Part shown: piece after piece, positions 35,395-43,603 of the stretch
Layout: each line of letters begins with the position of its first letter
Position numbering within the stretch: position 1 is the stretch's first letter
From: Gemmatimonas phototrophica
GTDB taxonomy: Bacteria; Gemmatimonadota; Gemmatimonadetes; Gemmatimonadales; Gemmatimonadaceae
Length of the DNA: 64,000 nt
NCBI GenBank assembly: GCA_945869195.1
Contig: CAMBNV010000001.1
Span: 248,001-312,000 of the forward strand
Reading direction: 5' to 3'
Notes under the pieces: generated by a model
Database searches by the model: none
Seen by the model: only the letters and a program-made list of their open reading frames with translations
What the model was told of the DNA's origin: nothing
Translations under genes and position numbers: made by a program

Positions 35395-35405
35395 ATAACT
35401 GTTAT
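35395..35405. promoter_or_regulatory. AT-rich inverted repeat before the membrane-protein gene
   Basis: ATAAC-T-GTTAT is a perfect 5-1-5 palindrome inside the only AT-rich stretch of this region, 22 bases before the GTG at 35427. It could be an operator or part of a promoter; no regulator is known. Confidence 0.3.
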
Positions 35406-35426
35406 CAACTAGCGTAGATTCATAGT

Positions 35427-35912
35427 GTGAGCACTCTTCCGCCAGCAGATCAACACCAGGGCACAGCCTCCATGGCGTCCCCCGACCTGCTCTCCCTGCT
35501 GCGCCGCGGACTCCTCGCGCTGATCCTCTTCGGTGCGACAGGACTGGTCGCGGAGTTGGTCCTCTTGGAACATTACGAGGACGCGCCACAACTCATTCCG
35601 TTCGGCCTGCTCTCGGTCACGCTCCTGGTAGCGGCGTGGCATTGGCGCGACGGCACGAGGCGCAGTCTTCGCGCCTTTCAATCCGTCATGCTCCTCCTCG
35701 TGATCGCGGGGCCGGTCGGGGTCGTCCTCCACGTGAAGGGGAACTTTGAAGCGGAGCGTGAGTTCAACCCCTCACTGCTCGGCCTCGACCTCTGGTTGGA
35801 GGTCATTCGCGGTGAGGCCCCAATGCTCTCACCAGGGACGCTCGTGCAACTGGGGCTACTCGGCCTCCTGTACGCCTTTCGACACCCCACCCTCTCCATC
35901 AAGGACGATTGA
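35427..35912 (+). CDS. Membrane protein with four predicted helices
   Basis: A 161-residue hydrophobic protein with helices at about residues 25-45, 55-72, 85-105 and 138-152. A periplasmic-type loop (KGNFEAEREFNPSLLG) lies between helices 3 and 4. No family is recognised. The GTG at 35427 is used; an ATG at 35472 is in frame. The AT-rich sequence just upstream carries an ATAAC-T-GTTAT inverted repeat (35395-35405). The next gene starts two bases behind the stop, so the two are one unit. Confidence 0.7.
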   Translation: MSTLPPADQHQGTASMASPDLLSLLRRGLLALILFGATGLVAELVLLEHYEDAPQLIPFGLLSVTLLVAAWHWRDGTRRSLRAFQSVMLLLVIAGPVGVVLHVKGNFEAEREFNPSLLGLDLWLEVIRGEAPMLSPGTLVQLGLLGLLYAFRHPTLSIKDD

Positions 35913-35913
35913 T

Positions 35914-36549
35914 ATGCGTAAGCTCCGTTCCCACCCGCTGCTCCTGATCGCGGCGGCTCTCCTCGCCGTCGCACCGGCGGAAGCACAGGTCGGTAAGTCG
36001 GTGACTGTGAAAGATGCGAACTCCGCCCCCGAAGCCGAGATCGCGGCGATGCCGCATATGACGGCCGCTCTCGCCAAGGAACTCGTCGCGGCACGCCCGT
36101 TCGTCAACGCGACGGCGTACGACGCCTTTCTTGCACCCAAGCTCTCCGAAGAGCTGCGCGCCGAGCTCTACCCCAAGCTCTTCGTACACATTGACCTGAA
36201 CTCGGCGACCCGCGAGGAGATCCAGCTCGTCCCCGGGATGGGCCCGCGAATGACGCGCGAGTTCCTCGAGTATCGGCCCTATGCCAACATGGCTGTTTTC
36301 CGCCGCGAGATCGCCAAGTACGTCCCCGCCGACGAGGTGGCGCGCTTGGAGCAGTACACCTTCGTGCCGATGAACCCCACGACGGCGAGCGACGAGGACT
36401 TCAACACGATTCCCGGCTTCGGGCCGCGCATGCTGCGCGAGTTCAAGGAATACCGCCCGTGGGCGAGTGCCGAGCAGTTCCGTAGGGAGATCGGGAAATA
36501 TGTGAATGCCAAGGAAGTCGCACGGCTGGAGCGATTCCTGAAGTTCTAA
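35914..36549 (+). CDS. Secreted protein with three helix-hairpin-helix-like repeats
   Basis: A 211-residue exported protein. A signal peptide (LLLIAAALLAVAPAEAQ) is followed by three repeats of about 60 residues, each with an NS/NPTTA..E.. start, a PGMGPRM or PGFGPRM turn and a REF.EYRP(Y/W)A..A.FRREI.KYV end; the first repeat is more divergent. They resemble the ComEA-type helix-hairpin-helix domain, which binds DNA. It could be a periplasmic DNA- or protein-binding factor. It follows the membrane protein by one base. Confidence 0.8.
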   Translation: MRKLRSHPLLLIAAALLAVAPAEAQVGKSVTVKDANSAPEAEIAAMPHMTAALAKELVAARPFVNATAYDAFLAPKLSEELRAELYPKLFVHIDLNSATREEIQLVPGMGPRMTREFLEYRPYANMAVFRREIAKYVPADEVARLEQYTFVPMNPTTASDEDFNTIPGFGPRMLREFKEYRPWASAEQFRREIGKYVNAKEVARLERFLKF

Positions 36550-36567
36550 GACGATGGGATACGATGC

Positions 36568-36607
36568 CACAAGGCGGGGCCGAGCATGAGCTCGGCCCCG
36601 CCTTGTG
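36568..36607. terminator. Strong bidirectional hairpin terminator
   Basis: An 18-base perfect stem (36568-36585 with 36590-36607) with a four-base ATGA loop, GC-rich in the inner part. It lies between the ends of a plus-strand and a minus-strand gene, so it can stop both. Flanking A-rich and T-rich runs are short. Confidence 0.85.
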
Positions 36608-36620
36608 ATAGTGACGCGCG

Positions 36621-37130
36621 CTACGGATTACGTGGAATCAGTGGCGGGCGTCCTGAGGGTGGCGTGTTCGGAACGGCGGGAGCCGCTGGTCTCGCGGGCG
36701 TGGGAGGCGTCGGAGGCGTCGGAGGCGTCGGAGGCGCGCACAGATACGTGAGAGCCACGCCCGAGAAGTTGGAGGTAAAGACGGGCCCAAATCCCGGCAG
36801 CTTCGGCGTCCGTTTCTCGTAGATCGTCCCTTTTCGTTCGTCATGCCAGATGATGTTCTCCTTCACCGCCACCGTCTTCCGTGCGCAGTCGAACATCGCG
36901 ACCGCTCGTGAGCCCGTGATGGGGCCCTTTGGTGTGGGTGTCGGCTCTTTGAAGACGACGCGCACCGTCGCGGTAATGATGCTGTCCTTCTTCGAGACGC
37001 TCGCCGGATCGATGAAGACCGAACTCCCTGTGACGGTCTGACCGATCGCCCGCCACCGCTGGGCCTGGGCGGTCTGCACGGAGAGTGTGGCAATAAGCGT
37101 GATCAGGACGAGTCGGCGTGACGTCGACAT
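36621..37130 (-). CDS. Surface-adhesin-E-like secreted protein
   Basis: A 169-residue exported protein. A signal peptide (LVLITLIATLSVQTAQAQ) is followed by RWRAIGQTVTGSSVFIDPASV, which together with the paired cysteines (AMFDCARKT and LTYLCAPP) matches the adhesin-E-like family, a small beta domain seen in many proteobacterial surface proteins. The C-terminus is Pro-rich, with PPT repeated four times from a 9-base DNA repeat. ATG 37130 begins the signal peptide. It ends at the strong terminator shared with the helix-hairpin-helix gene. Confidence 0.65.
   Translation of the reverse strand: MSTSRRLVLITLIATLSVQTAQAQRWRAIGQTVTGSSVFIDPASVSKKDSIITATVRVVFKEPTPTPKGPITGSRAVAMFDCARKTVAVKENIIWHDERKGTIYEKRTPKLPGFGPVFTSNFSGVALTYLCAPPTPPTPPTPPTPARPAAPAVPNTPPSGRPPLIPRNP
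36703..36736. repeat. 9-bp tandem repeat coding for Pro-Pro-Thr
   Basis: GGAGGCGTC is repeated three times and then partly, encoding PPT units on the minus strand. Such in-frame repeats can vary in number between strains. Confidence 0.85.
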
Positions 37131-37192
37131 CAGAAGAGTGCGTGAGGGAGCACAATCCGGACCGACGGCTCGAAGGCGTACAAAGTACACGC

Positions 37193-37399
37193 TCAGATCT
37201 CGATCAGCCGAACCACGCGGTGTGCGCAGGTCCCGCACTTCCCGATCAACGCGAGGTCCTTGCCGCGGACTTCGCCGTCAGTGAGTTCGAAATGTCGCGT
37301 GGTCAGGCAGTGCGCACAGAATCCGCTGTCGAGCAGCCGGATGCGAGTAGCCTCGGGGACCCGATCCCAAATTCCCTGCGCCTCAGTCGTAAATGACAT
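37193..37399 (-). CDS. Small zinc-ribbon-like protein
   Basis: A 68-residue protein with two CxxC pairs, FCAHC (about residues 27-31) and KCGTC (about 54-58), spaced as in a zinc ribbon. The C-terminus is short (AHRVVRLIEI). No family name is certain. It may be a small DNA- or RNA-binding or partner protein. It lies between the adhesin-E-like gene and the ornithine cyclodeaminase-like gene on the same strand. Confidence 0.75.
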   Translation of the reverse strand: MSFTTEAQGIWDRVPEATRIRLLDSGFCAHCLTTRHFELTDGEVRGKDLALIGKCGTCAHRVVRLIEI

Positions 37400-37464
37400 A
37401 ATCCTCGTGTCGCGAGTGAGCCTACCCCGCTACGATGCGCTAACGAGGGCGGCGGCGCCAGTCG

Positions 37465-38571
37465 CTACCCGGCATCCCCGGCGACCTCGCGCTCCACGGC
37501 CGCGCGCAGGATGCTCATGAAGTCCTGCGCGTTGGTGACGACGCCCACCGCCTGGTGCGTGCCGCGGTCTTTGAGCTTACTGACGACAAATTCACTGGCA
37601 TCCACACAGATGGTCGGCAGTTCGCGCAAATCGCCGGCTGCGTCGGTATAGTAGGACGGCAGCATGTTTCCCACGGCGATCGAGTGCAGCGCCGTCGCGA
37701 TCATCACCGCCATAGTCGCCCTAATCGCGTGCGTGCGAGTCGCTTCTTGCGCGGCCACGGCATCGGTATATACGCCGGGCAGCGGCCCGTCGTCGCGGAT
37801 CGAACCACTCAGCACGTACGGGACCTCTTCCACGGTGCAGGCATGCATGATACCACCGGTGATCAGGCCAGCCCCAACCGCGTTCGCGATCGAGCCCGCA
37901 CGCCGCACGGCATTGATCGCGCGCATGTGCGCGGCATGCCCGCCGACCGTAGGCTCCCCTTCGCTCGTCATCCCCAGCGTCGTGCCAACGATCGCCGCCT
38001 CGATATCGTGCACGGCGACCGCGTTTCCTGCGAGCAGCGCCTGGACATAGCCGCTGCGGATGAACCAGACGAGATTGTCGCGTGCCCGCGAATGCACGAG
38101 CGCGGGGCCCGTCACCCAGATCGTGTAGCCACCGCGGCGCTTCTCCTCGACCAGCATCCGCGCGATTGAACCGTAGTCGATCGGCTTTTCGCGCGAGACC
38201 TGACTGCTCATGAAGTGAAAATCGCCGTGTGCGCTCGCCTCGCCGGTAAAGCCGCTCGCGTGGACGAGCATCCCCTCGCTCCCATCCTCCGCGGCGCCGA
38301 TCACGACGGCGTCACCCTGCTTCACGCGCCGTCCTTCACGCACCCACCACTGGCCCTGCGCGTCGCGCACGAGCACACCGTCCATGCGCGGCTCGTGGGG
38401 CAGCGTCCACGAGCCGTCGGCACCCTTCACATAGGTCGGAAGGTTCGTCGTGGCGAAAAATCCGTCTGGCAGCACGCCGTCGCGCTCGGCCGCGACGGTG
38501 CGTGCGGTCGGCGCGTTTTTCAGATGGGGCGCGGTGAAGTCGGGCGCCCGGTAGCGGATCGGCTTGGACAT
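37465..38571 (-). CDS. Probable ornithine cyclodeaminase (LOR/SDH, TIGR00300 family)
   Basis: A 368-residue protein of the LOR/SDH-type family that includes the archaeal ornithine cyclodeaminase and the C-terminal half of cyanobacterial AgrE. The middle has HGDFHFMSSQVSREKPIDY, and the later part GAGLITGGIMHACTVEEVPYVL, which match that family. In this family ornithine is converted to proline and ammonia. Here the arginine-dihydrolase half of AgrE is missing, but arginase, which makes ornithine, lies 20 bases upstream. I infer a two-step arginine to proline route. ATG 38571 is chosen; an upstream start would overlap arginase. Confidence 0.75.
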   Translation of the reverse strand: MSKPIRYRAPDFTAPHLKNAPTARTVAAERDGVLPDGFFATTNLPTYVKGADGSWTLPHEPRMDGVLVRDAQGQWWVREGRRVKQGDAVVIGAAEDGSEGMLVHASGFTGEASAHGDFHFMSSQVSREKPIDYGSIARMLVEEKRRGGYTIWVTGPALVHSRARDNLVWFIRSGYVQALLAGNAVAVHDIEAAIVGTTLGMTSEGEPTVGGHAAHMRAINAVRRAGSIANAVGAGLITGGIMHACTVEEVPYVLSGSIRDDGPLPGVYTDAVAAQEATRTHAIRATMAVMIATALHSIAVGNMLPSYYTDAAGDLRELPTICVDASEFVVSKLKDRGTHQAVGVVTNAQDFMSILRAAVEREVAGDAG

Positions 38572-38591
38572 GATCGGTCTGGTCAGGTCGG

Positions 38592-39515
38592 TCAAAGGAT
38601 CCGCTTACCGATCGCGCTGAGAATGAGCTCACAGGCGATCTCGGCGGTGCGATTGCGTTCGTCGAGCACGGGATTCACCTCGACGACGTCGAGACCAATG
38701 AGTTTGCCCGAGTCCGCCAGCATCTCCATCGCCAGATGCGCTTCTCGATAGGTCATCCCGCCCGGCACCGCCGTGCCGACTCCTGGCGCCTCGCTTGGAT
38801 CGATCACATCCATGTCGATCGAGACCCAGATGCCATCGGTGTCCCGCGTCGCGACCCCGATCGCCTCCTCCATTACCTTGTGGATCCCGCGCTCATCGAG
38901 GGCCCGCATGGAGAAGGCGGTGAGTCCCCACTTCTTGATGTGCGTGCGCTCGGGGAGATCAAGATCGCGTAAGCCGACGAGGGCGACATCGCTCGCACGG
39001 AGGGCGGGCTGAATCCCGCAGATGCCAGACATCGCCGTGTCGCCATAGCCGAGCAACGCGGCGAGCGGCATGCCGTGCACATTGCCCGAGCTCGAGGAGC
39101 CCGGTGTGTGGAGATCGCCATGTGCATCCACCCAGATGGCGCCAAGACGTGCCCCCTTTGCGGCGAGATGGGCACTCGCGCCAGCGATGCTCCCAGCCGC
39201 GAGCGCGTGGTCCCCGCCGAGCACGATCGGGATCTGCCCCGCCGCGAGGGCGGCGCGGGTGCGATGTGCGACCTCAACACAGACCTCGGTGATGGCGCCG
39301 AGGTAGCGCGCACCACGTTGCGCGCCCCTGGCAGCGTCTTCGCGGAACGGCACCGGGACGTTCCCCGTGTCTTCTACCTGGGCACCCAGCTTCTCAAGCC
39401 GCGCGCGCAGATCCGTGTAGCGGACGGCGGACGGGCCCATATCCACGCCACGTCGCGAGGCGCCGAGGTCCATAGGCACGCCGATCAATCGGATTGAAGT
39501 CATGGACGGGATCAT
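38592..39515 (-). CDS. rocF: Arginase
   Basis: A 307-residue ureohydrolase. The two-manganese site is complete: His103 in GGDHAL, Asp130, His132 and Asp134 in DAHGD, and Asp234 and Asp236 in SIDMDVIDP. GMTYREAH near the end is typical of arginase. It hydrolyses arginine to ornithine and urea. The ATG at 39515 is used; a second ATG at 39503 is equally possible. The following gene (20 bases) is an ornithine-cyclodeaminase-like protein, so arginine catabolism to proline is likely. No urease is seen in the window. Confidence 0.93.
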   Translation of the reverse strand: MIPSMTSIRLIGVPMDLGASRRGVDMGPSAVRYTDLRARLEKLGAQVEDTGNVPVPFREDAARGAQRGARYLGAITEVCVEVAHRTRAALAAGQIPIVLGGDHALAAGSIAGASAHLAAKGARLGAIWVDAHGDLHTPGSSSSGNVHGMPLAALLGYGDTAMSGICGIQPALRASDVALVGLRDLDLPERTHIKKWGLTAFSMRALDERGIHKVMEEAIGVATRDTDGIWVSIDMDVIDPSEAPGVGTAVPGGMTYREAHLAMEMLADSGKLIGLDVVEVNPVLDERNRTAEIACELILSAIGKRIL

Positions 39516-39580
39516 ACCCGGCCCACGCGCAGCGGAGGTAAGGACGCATGCACATGCAGGAGATGCGCGCGATATGCGTA

Positions 39581-39611
39581 CCGCCGAGCATAAGCTACCA
39601 CCGCTCGGCGG
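39581..39611 (-). terminator. Hairpin between SSS symporter and arginase genes
   Basis: CCGCCGAGC and GCTCGGCGG form a perfect 9-base stem with a 13-base loop in the 105-base gap downstream of the symporter stop. There is no T run. It may separate symporter and arginase transcription. Confidence 0.45.
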
Positions 39612-39620
39612 GCGTCACCC

Positions 39621-41300
39621 TCAGGCGGACTTGGGCGCGGGTCCCATGCTCAACAGCAGTCCCACCGTGACGACGGTGACCGCTCCCGTGACGTTGTGCC
39701 AGAGGAATGCGATGCTTGGCACCTGCCAACTGATGAGACCCACGGTCAACATCCCCGCGATGAGCCCCACGAACGCTCCGAGTGCACGCGCGCCCGGGAT
39801 CATGGCGAGGATGAACACGCCGAGAATCGATCCATAGAAGTACGATCCAAATCGGTTCACCACTTCAATCAGCGAGCCGAGCGTTGCCGCGTACGTCGCA
39901 ACCACGCACGCGAACACCCCCCAGATCGCCGTCGCCCACTTGGACACAGCAAGGAAGTGCGCGTCACTCCCCTCGCGCCGGTAGTGGCGCTGGTAAAAGT
40001 CCACGACCGTCGCCGTCGAGAGCGAGTTGAGCTCCGCCGCGATGCTCGACATCGCCGCCGCGAGCACGGCAGCGAGGAAGATCCCGGCGAAGCCGAGGGG
40101 GAGATTGTCGAGCACAAAGCGCGGGATCACGTAGTTCACATCGCGCGTCGGCGCGCCGGTGACCTTTCCGACGGCGGCGAGCGCAGCGGTGCGCACGCGA
40201 CCGGCCTCCTGCTCCTTCGCGACGTAGGCGTCGAGCGCGGCCGTCGTGGCGACCGCGTTCCCCGACTGACGCGCCGCTACCGCGGTAAGTGCCGCGTCCG
40301 CGCGCGCGCGCGTAACGACGGTGTATCGCGCGGCGAGCGAGTCGTAGGTCGCCGGGGCCGAGGCGCGCATCACCTGATCGTGCGTCGGATTGAAGTAGAG
40401 CGGCGTCGGCTGGAAGGTGTAATAGAGGAAGACAAGCACACCGAGCAGCAGGATCATCGCCTGCAGCGGGATTTTCCAGTACGCACTCATGAGCAGCGAA
40501 CTACGTGCTTCGTCGACAGACTTCGCTGTGAGGTACCGTTGCACCTGGCTCTGATCAGTACCGAAGTACGAAAGCATGAGGAAGGTGCCGCCGATGATCC
40601 CTGACCAGAAGGTGTACGGGTTGGTCAGATCGAACGAGAAGTCGAAAACCTGCATTCGCCCGGCAGCGCCAGCGATGGCGAAGGCGTCGTCGAGCGGCAC
40701 AGGCATCCGCATGACCAGCGCGTAAAGCATGGCGAGCACGGCAGCGACGATGACGACCATCTGTTTGACGTCGGCCCAGGTGACGGCCTGTACGCCGCCG
40801 ATCACCGTGTAGAGGATCGTCGGCACGCCGATCAGCGCCACGCACCAGGTGAGGGACCAGCCAAAGATTGCCGAGAGAACAACCGCGGGAGCGGAGATGA
40901 TGACGCCGGCGGACATGCCGCGCGAGACGAGGAAAAGCAGGCTGGTGAGTGTGCGCGTCCGCGTATCAAAGCGCCGCTCGAGGTACTCGTAGGCGGTGTA
41001 GACCTTCGCGCGGTGCAGAAACGGTACGATCGTGACGCCGAGGAGCAGCATCGCAATCGGAAGCCCGAAGTAGAACTGCACGAACTTGAGGCCATCGGTC
41101 GCACCCTGCCCGGTGGTGCCGATGAGCGTGATCGCCGAGAGCTGCGTGGCCATCACCGAGAGCCCGACGGCCCACCAGGGTAACGAGCGGTTGGCGAGGA
41201 AATAGGCCTCGATATTCGTGGCCCCGCGCGCGCGGCGGAGTCCGTCCCCGACAACGAACAGGAGGTACACAATGACGATTAGCCAGTTAATCCAGTGCAT
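39621..41300 (-). CDS. Sodium:solute symporter (SSS family) with periplasmic insert
   Basis: A 559-residue sodium symporter with about 13-14 membrane helices. The Na+-site regions are typical: ATQLSAITLIGTTGQGATDG near the start and AAVLAAAMSSIAAELNSLST later. About 80-90 residues of an Ala-rich, soluble insert (about residues 300-385) interrupt the membrane region after FLYYTFQPTPLYFNP. Family members move sugars, amino acids, sialic acid or proline with Na+; the substrate is not clear. It starts 6 bases after a 32-codon membrane peptide gene. Confidence 0.9.
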   Translation of the reverse strand: MHWINWLIVIVYLLFVVGDGLRRARGATNIEAYFLANRSLPWWAVGLSVMATQLSAITLIGTTGQGATDGLKFVQFYFGLPIAMLLLGVTIVPFLHRAKVYTAYEYLERRFDTRTRTLTSLLFLVSRGMSAGVIISAPAVVLSAIFGWSLTWCVALIGVPTILYTVIGGVQAVTWADVKQMVVIVAAVLAMLYALVMRMPVPLDDAFAIAGAAGRMQVFDFSFDLTNPYTFWSGIIGGTFLMLSYFGTDQSQVQRYLTAKSVDEARSSLLMSAYWKIPLQAMILLLGVLVFLYYTFQPTPLYFNPTHDQVMRASAPATYDSLAARYTVVTRARADAALTAVAARQSGNAVATTAALDAYVAKEQEAGRVRTAALAAVGKVTGAPTRDVNYVIPRFVLDNLPLGFAGIFLAAVLAAAMSSIAAELNSLSTATVVDFYQRHYRREGSDAHFLAVSKWATAIWGVFACVVATYAATLGSLIEVVNRFGSYFYGSILGVFILAMIPGARALGAFVGLIAGMLTVGLISWQVPSIAFLWHNVTGAVTVVTVGLLLSMGPAPKSA

Positions 41301-41306
41301 GCGCGA

Positions 41307-41405
41307 TCAGCCGGCGTAGCGCTGCTGAAGCAGCCAGAGGACGGCCAGCGTGATCAACTGAATCACGATGACGCGAATGAAGGACTGGCGGACGCAGAGT
41401 GACAT
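41307..41405 (-). CDS. Short single-helix membrane peptide (32 aa) before the SSS symporter
   Basis: A 32-codon ATG frame ending 6 bases before the symporter start. The product is a single hydrophobic helix (FIRVIVIQLITLAVLWLLQ) with a positively charged N-side and QQRYAG at the end. Its close spacing to the symporter suggests a small subunit or modulator. No ribosome-binding site is obvious. It is too small for most gene finders. No family name is known. Confidence 0.55.
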   Translation of the reverse strand: MSLCVRQSFIRVIVIQLITLAVLWLLQQRYAG

Positions 41406-41452
41406 AGCGGAAGAGTACTGATGGGAGACGCGCGATGGGAGAAGAGAGAGGG

Positions 41453-42910
41453 TCAGAGATACGGCGAACAGAGTCGCGCCAGGCCGTCGCGGATTCTGAC
41501 CGGAATCGTGCGCCCATCGACTTCCGCGAGCGTGACTTCGCGCGCCCGAGCGATGGTCTCGGCGACCAGGATATCCAGCGCCTCCGCCGTCTCGGTGCAG
41601 TAACTCTCCACGTCGAGTTCGAAGTTGAGGCGCAGGCTGCGCGGGTCCCAGTTGGTGGACCCGAACAGTGTCCATTCCCGGTCGACGATCATGAGCTTGG
41701 AATGATCGAACGGCGTTGGCGACAGATGTACGTGGCAGCCCGGGAGTAGTACCTGCCAGAGCTGTGCCGTCGCGGCCCAGCCTGCCACCGGGATGTTCAC
41801 CTGTGCCGGGATCACGATGTCGACACGGACGCCGCGCAGCGCAGCGACCGCGAGCGCCGAGATCAGTCCTGAGTCGGGGAGGAAGTACGGTGTCACGATC
41901 CGCACCGACTGGCGCGCTACGCTGAGGGCGCCAAGGATGACCGTGCGGAGGACCTGGATGTCGCCATCCGGGCCGTCGCTGATCACGCGCGCGGTGGTGC
42001 TCCCCACCTCCGAGAGCGAGGGGAACCAGCCGGGGCCGTGGAGCACCTCGCTCGTGGTGAATGCCCAGTCCTCGACGAACGCCTCCTGCAGCTGCCCCAC
42101 CAGTGGACCGTCGACGCGGAAGTGCAGGTCGCGTACCCGCCGGGGTGGATTGTCGGCGTGAATGTTGCGCGCCTGGATGTTCATGCCGCCCGTGAAGGCA
42201 ACGCGCCCGTCGACGGTCAGGACTTTGCGATGATTGCGCAGGTTGAAGAAGGCGAGTCCCGCCTCCCTGATGCGCGGCAGGAAGAGCTCCGTCCGCACCC
42301 CGGCGCGGCATAGCTCCCGGTGCACCGGCGGCCACGTATAGCGCGCGCCGACCCCGTCGACGAGAACGCGCACCTCGACCCCGCGCGCCGCCGCCGCGGC
42401 GAGCGCGTCGACGAATCGTCGCCCCGCCCGATCCCCGGCGAAGATGTAACTCGAGAGCGCGACCGTGCGCCGCGCCGCCGCGATTGCGTCCAGCATCGCG
42501 GGGTAGGCCTCGTCGCCATTCTGTAGTGCGGCGATTCGGTTGCCCCGGAGGAGCGGCCGCCCGGAGAGCTTCTCGCTCAGACGTGCCAGCGGCACGAGGT
42601 CGGCCGAGACCTCGGAGGCGGTCCCGATTCGCGCGATGCTGAGCGCGGCCGGGGTGGCACTCGGGAGCCGGCGACGGATGACGTGGAGCGCAGAGGCGCG
42701 CACCTGGATCCGATTGAGCCCGAAGACGGCGTAGAGGAAAGCGCCGAAGACCGGGGCGAGCCAGATGAAGCCCACCCAGCCGATCGCGGCGCGCACATCG
42801 CGTTTCCGCATGACAACGTGCGCCGTCGCGACGAGGCTGAGCGCCGAGAGGACGGCGCCAGCAGCGTACGGCCACCAGGCGGGGAGCATTTTCACGAAGA
42901 AGGACCACAT
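41453..42910 (-). CDS. cls: Cardiolipin synthase-like phospholipase D protein
   Basis: A 485-residue inner-membrane enzyme. Two N-terminal membrane helices (about residues 12-32 and 42-65, with IWLAPVFGAFLYAVFGLNR) precede two PLD domains. HKD motif 1 is NHRKVLTVDG followed by FTGG, motif 2 is DHSKLMIVDREWTLFGSTN. It should join two phosphatidylglycerols to cardiolipin and glycerol (or use PE). It is on the minus strand, divergent from the molybdenum hydroxylase operon. The C-terminus ends in SPYL. Confidence 0.93.
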   Translation of the reverse strand: MWSFFVKMLPAWWPYAAGAVLSALSLVATAHVVMRKRDVRAAIGWVGFIWLAPVFGAFLYAVFGLNRIQVRASALHVIRRRLPSATPAALSIARIGTASEVSADLVPLARLSEKLSGRPLLRGNRIAALQNGDEAYPAMLDAIAAARRTVALSSYIFAGDRAGRRFVDALAAAAARGVEVRVLVDGVGARYTWPPVHRELCRAGVRTELFLPRIREAGLAFFNLRNHRKVLTVDGRVAFTGGMNIQARNIHADNPPRRVRDLHFRVDGPLVGQLQEAFVEDWAFTTSEVLHGPGWFPSLSEVGSTTARVISDGPDGDIQVLRTVILGALSVARQSVRIVTPYFLPDSGLISALAVAALRGVRVDIVIPAQVNIPVAGWAATAQLWQVLLPGCHVHLSPTPFDHSKLMIVDREWTLFGSTNWDPRSLRLNFELDVESYCTETAEALDILVAETIARAREVTLAEVDGRTIPVRIRDGLARLCSPYL

Positions 42911-43127
42911 GCTGTGAGTAAAGCTACGGCGTGTGATTTACGGTGGGGAGCTGAAATCCCAGCACCGAGATGGACCCCCTGACCTGCGCAGGACACCGGC
43001 ACCGGTCCTCTCCCCGTCGAGTGCGCCCAGCGTGCCTGGTGGCGGCGGCCCTCAGGCCCCTCTCGCATTGCGGGCCCCTCGCCGTCCTGCGAACTTGGTA
43101 TCAGTCCCCTCTCCGGAGTCGTCCCAC

Positions 43128-43595
43128 ATGAAGGTCACCTTCTCGGTCAACGGGGCGTCGCGCACCGTCGACGTCCCCGCCGACATGCCCCTCCTCTGGG
43201 TCCTGCGCGATGTCCTGGACCTCAAGGGCACCAAGTACGGCTGCGGCCAGGCGCTCTGCGGTGCCTGCACCGTGCACATCAATGGCGAGGCAGTGCGCAG
43301 CTGCCAACTCCCGGCGAGCACGATGAACGGCCGCAAGGTCACCACGATTGAGGGACTGAGCGCGAAGGCGTCGCATCCGCTCCAGGTCGCGTGGCAGGAG
43401 CTCGATGTGCCGCAGTGCGGCTACTGCCAGGCCGGCCAGATCATGCAGGCGGCCGACCTCCTCGCGAAGAATCCCAAGCCAACCGATGAGGACATTGATT
43501 CGGCGATGTACGGCAACCTCTGCCGCTGCACGACCTACCTGCGCATTCGCGCCGGCATCCACCGCGCCGCGGCAATCGCCGCGAACAACGAGTAG
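43128..43595 (+). CDS. [2Fe-2S] subunit of an isoquinoline 1-oxidoreductase-type molybdenum hydroxylase
   Basis: A 155-residue two-cluster ferredoxin-like subunit. The N-terminal plant-type 2Fe-2S site is [18 protein letters not shown], and the C-terminal site has [12 protein letters not shown] and [12 protein letters not shown]. Length and motifs match IorA-type small subunits of xanthine-dehydrogenase-family enzymes without an FAD subunit. It passes electrons from the molybdenum site to an external acceptor. ATG 43128 is preceded by CCGGAG. The large subunit follows after 8 bases. Confidence 0.94.
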   Translation: MKVTFSVNGASRTVDVPADMPLLWVLRDVLDLKGTKYGCGQALCGACTVHINGEAVRSCQLPASTMNGRKVTTIEGLSAKASHPLQVAWQELDVPQCGYCQAGQIMQAADLLAKNPKPTDEDIDSAMYGNLCRCTTYLRIRAGIHRAAAIAANNE

Positions 43596-43603
43596 CGGCC
43601 GCC

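Noticed and set aside
41406-42908. Long second frame overlapping the cardiolipin synthase gene on the same strand
   Set aside because: The translation is Arg/Gly/Pro-rich and featureless; only its last 32 codons (41307-41405) form a plausible separate peptide.
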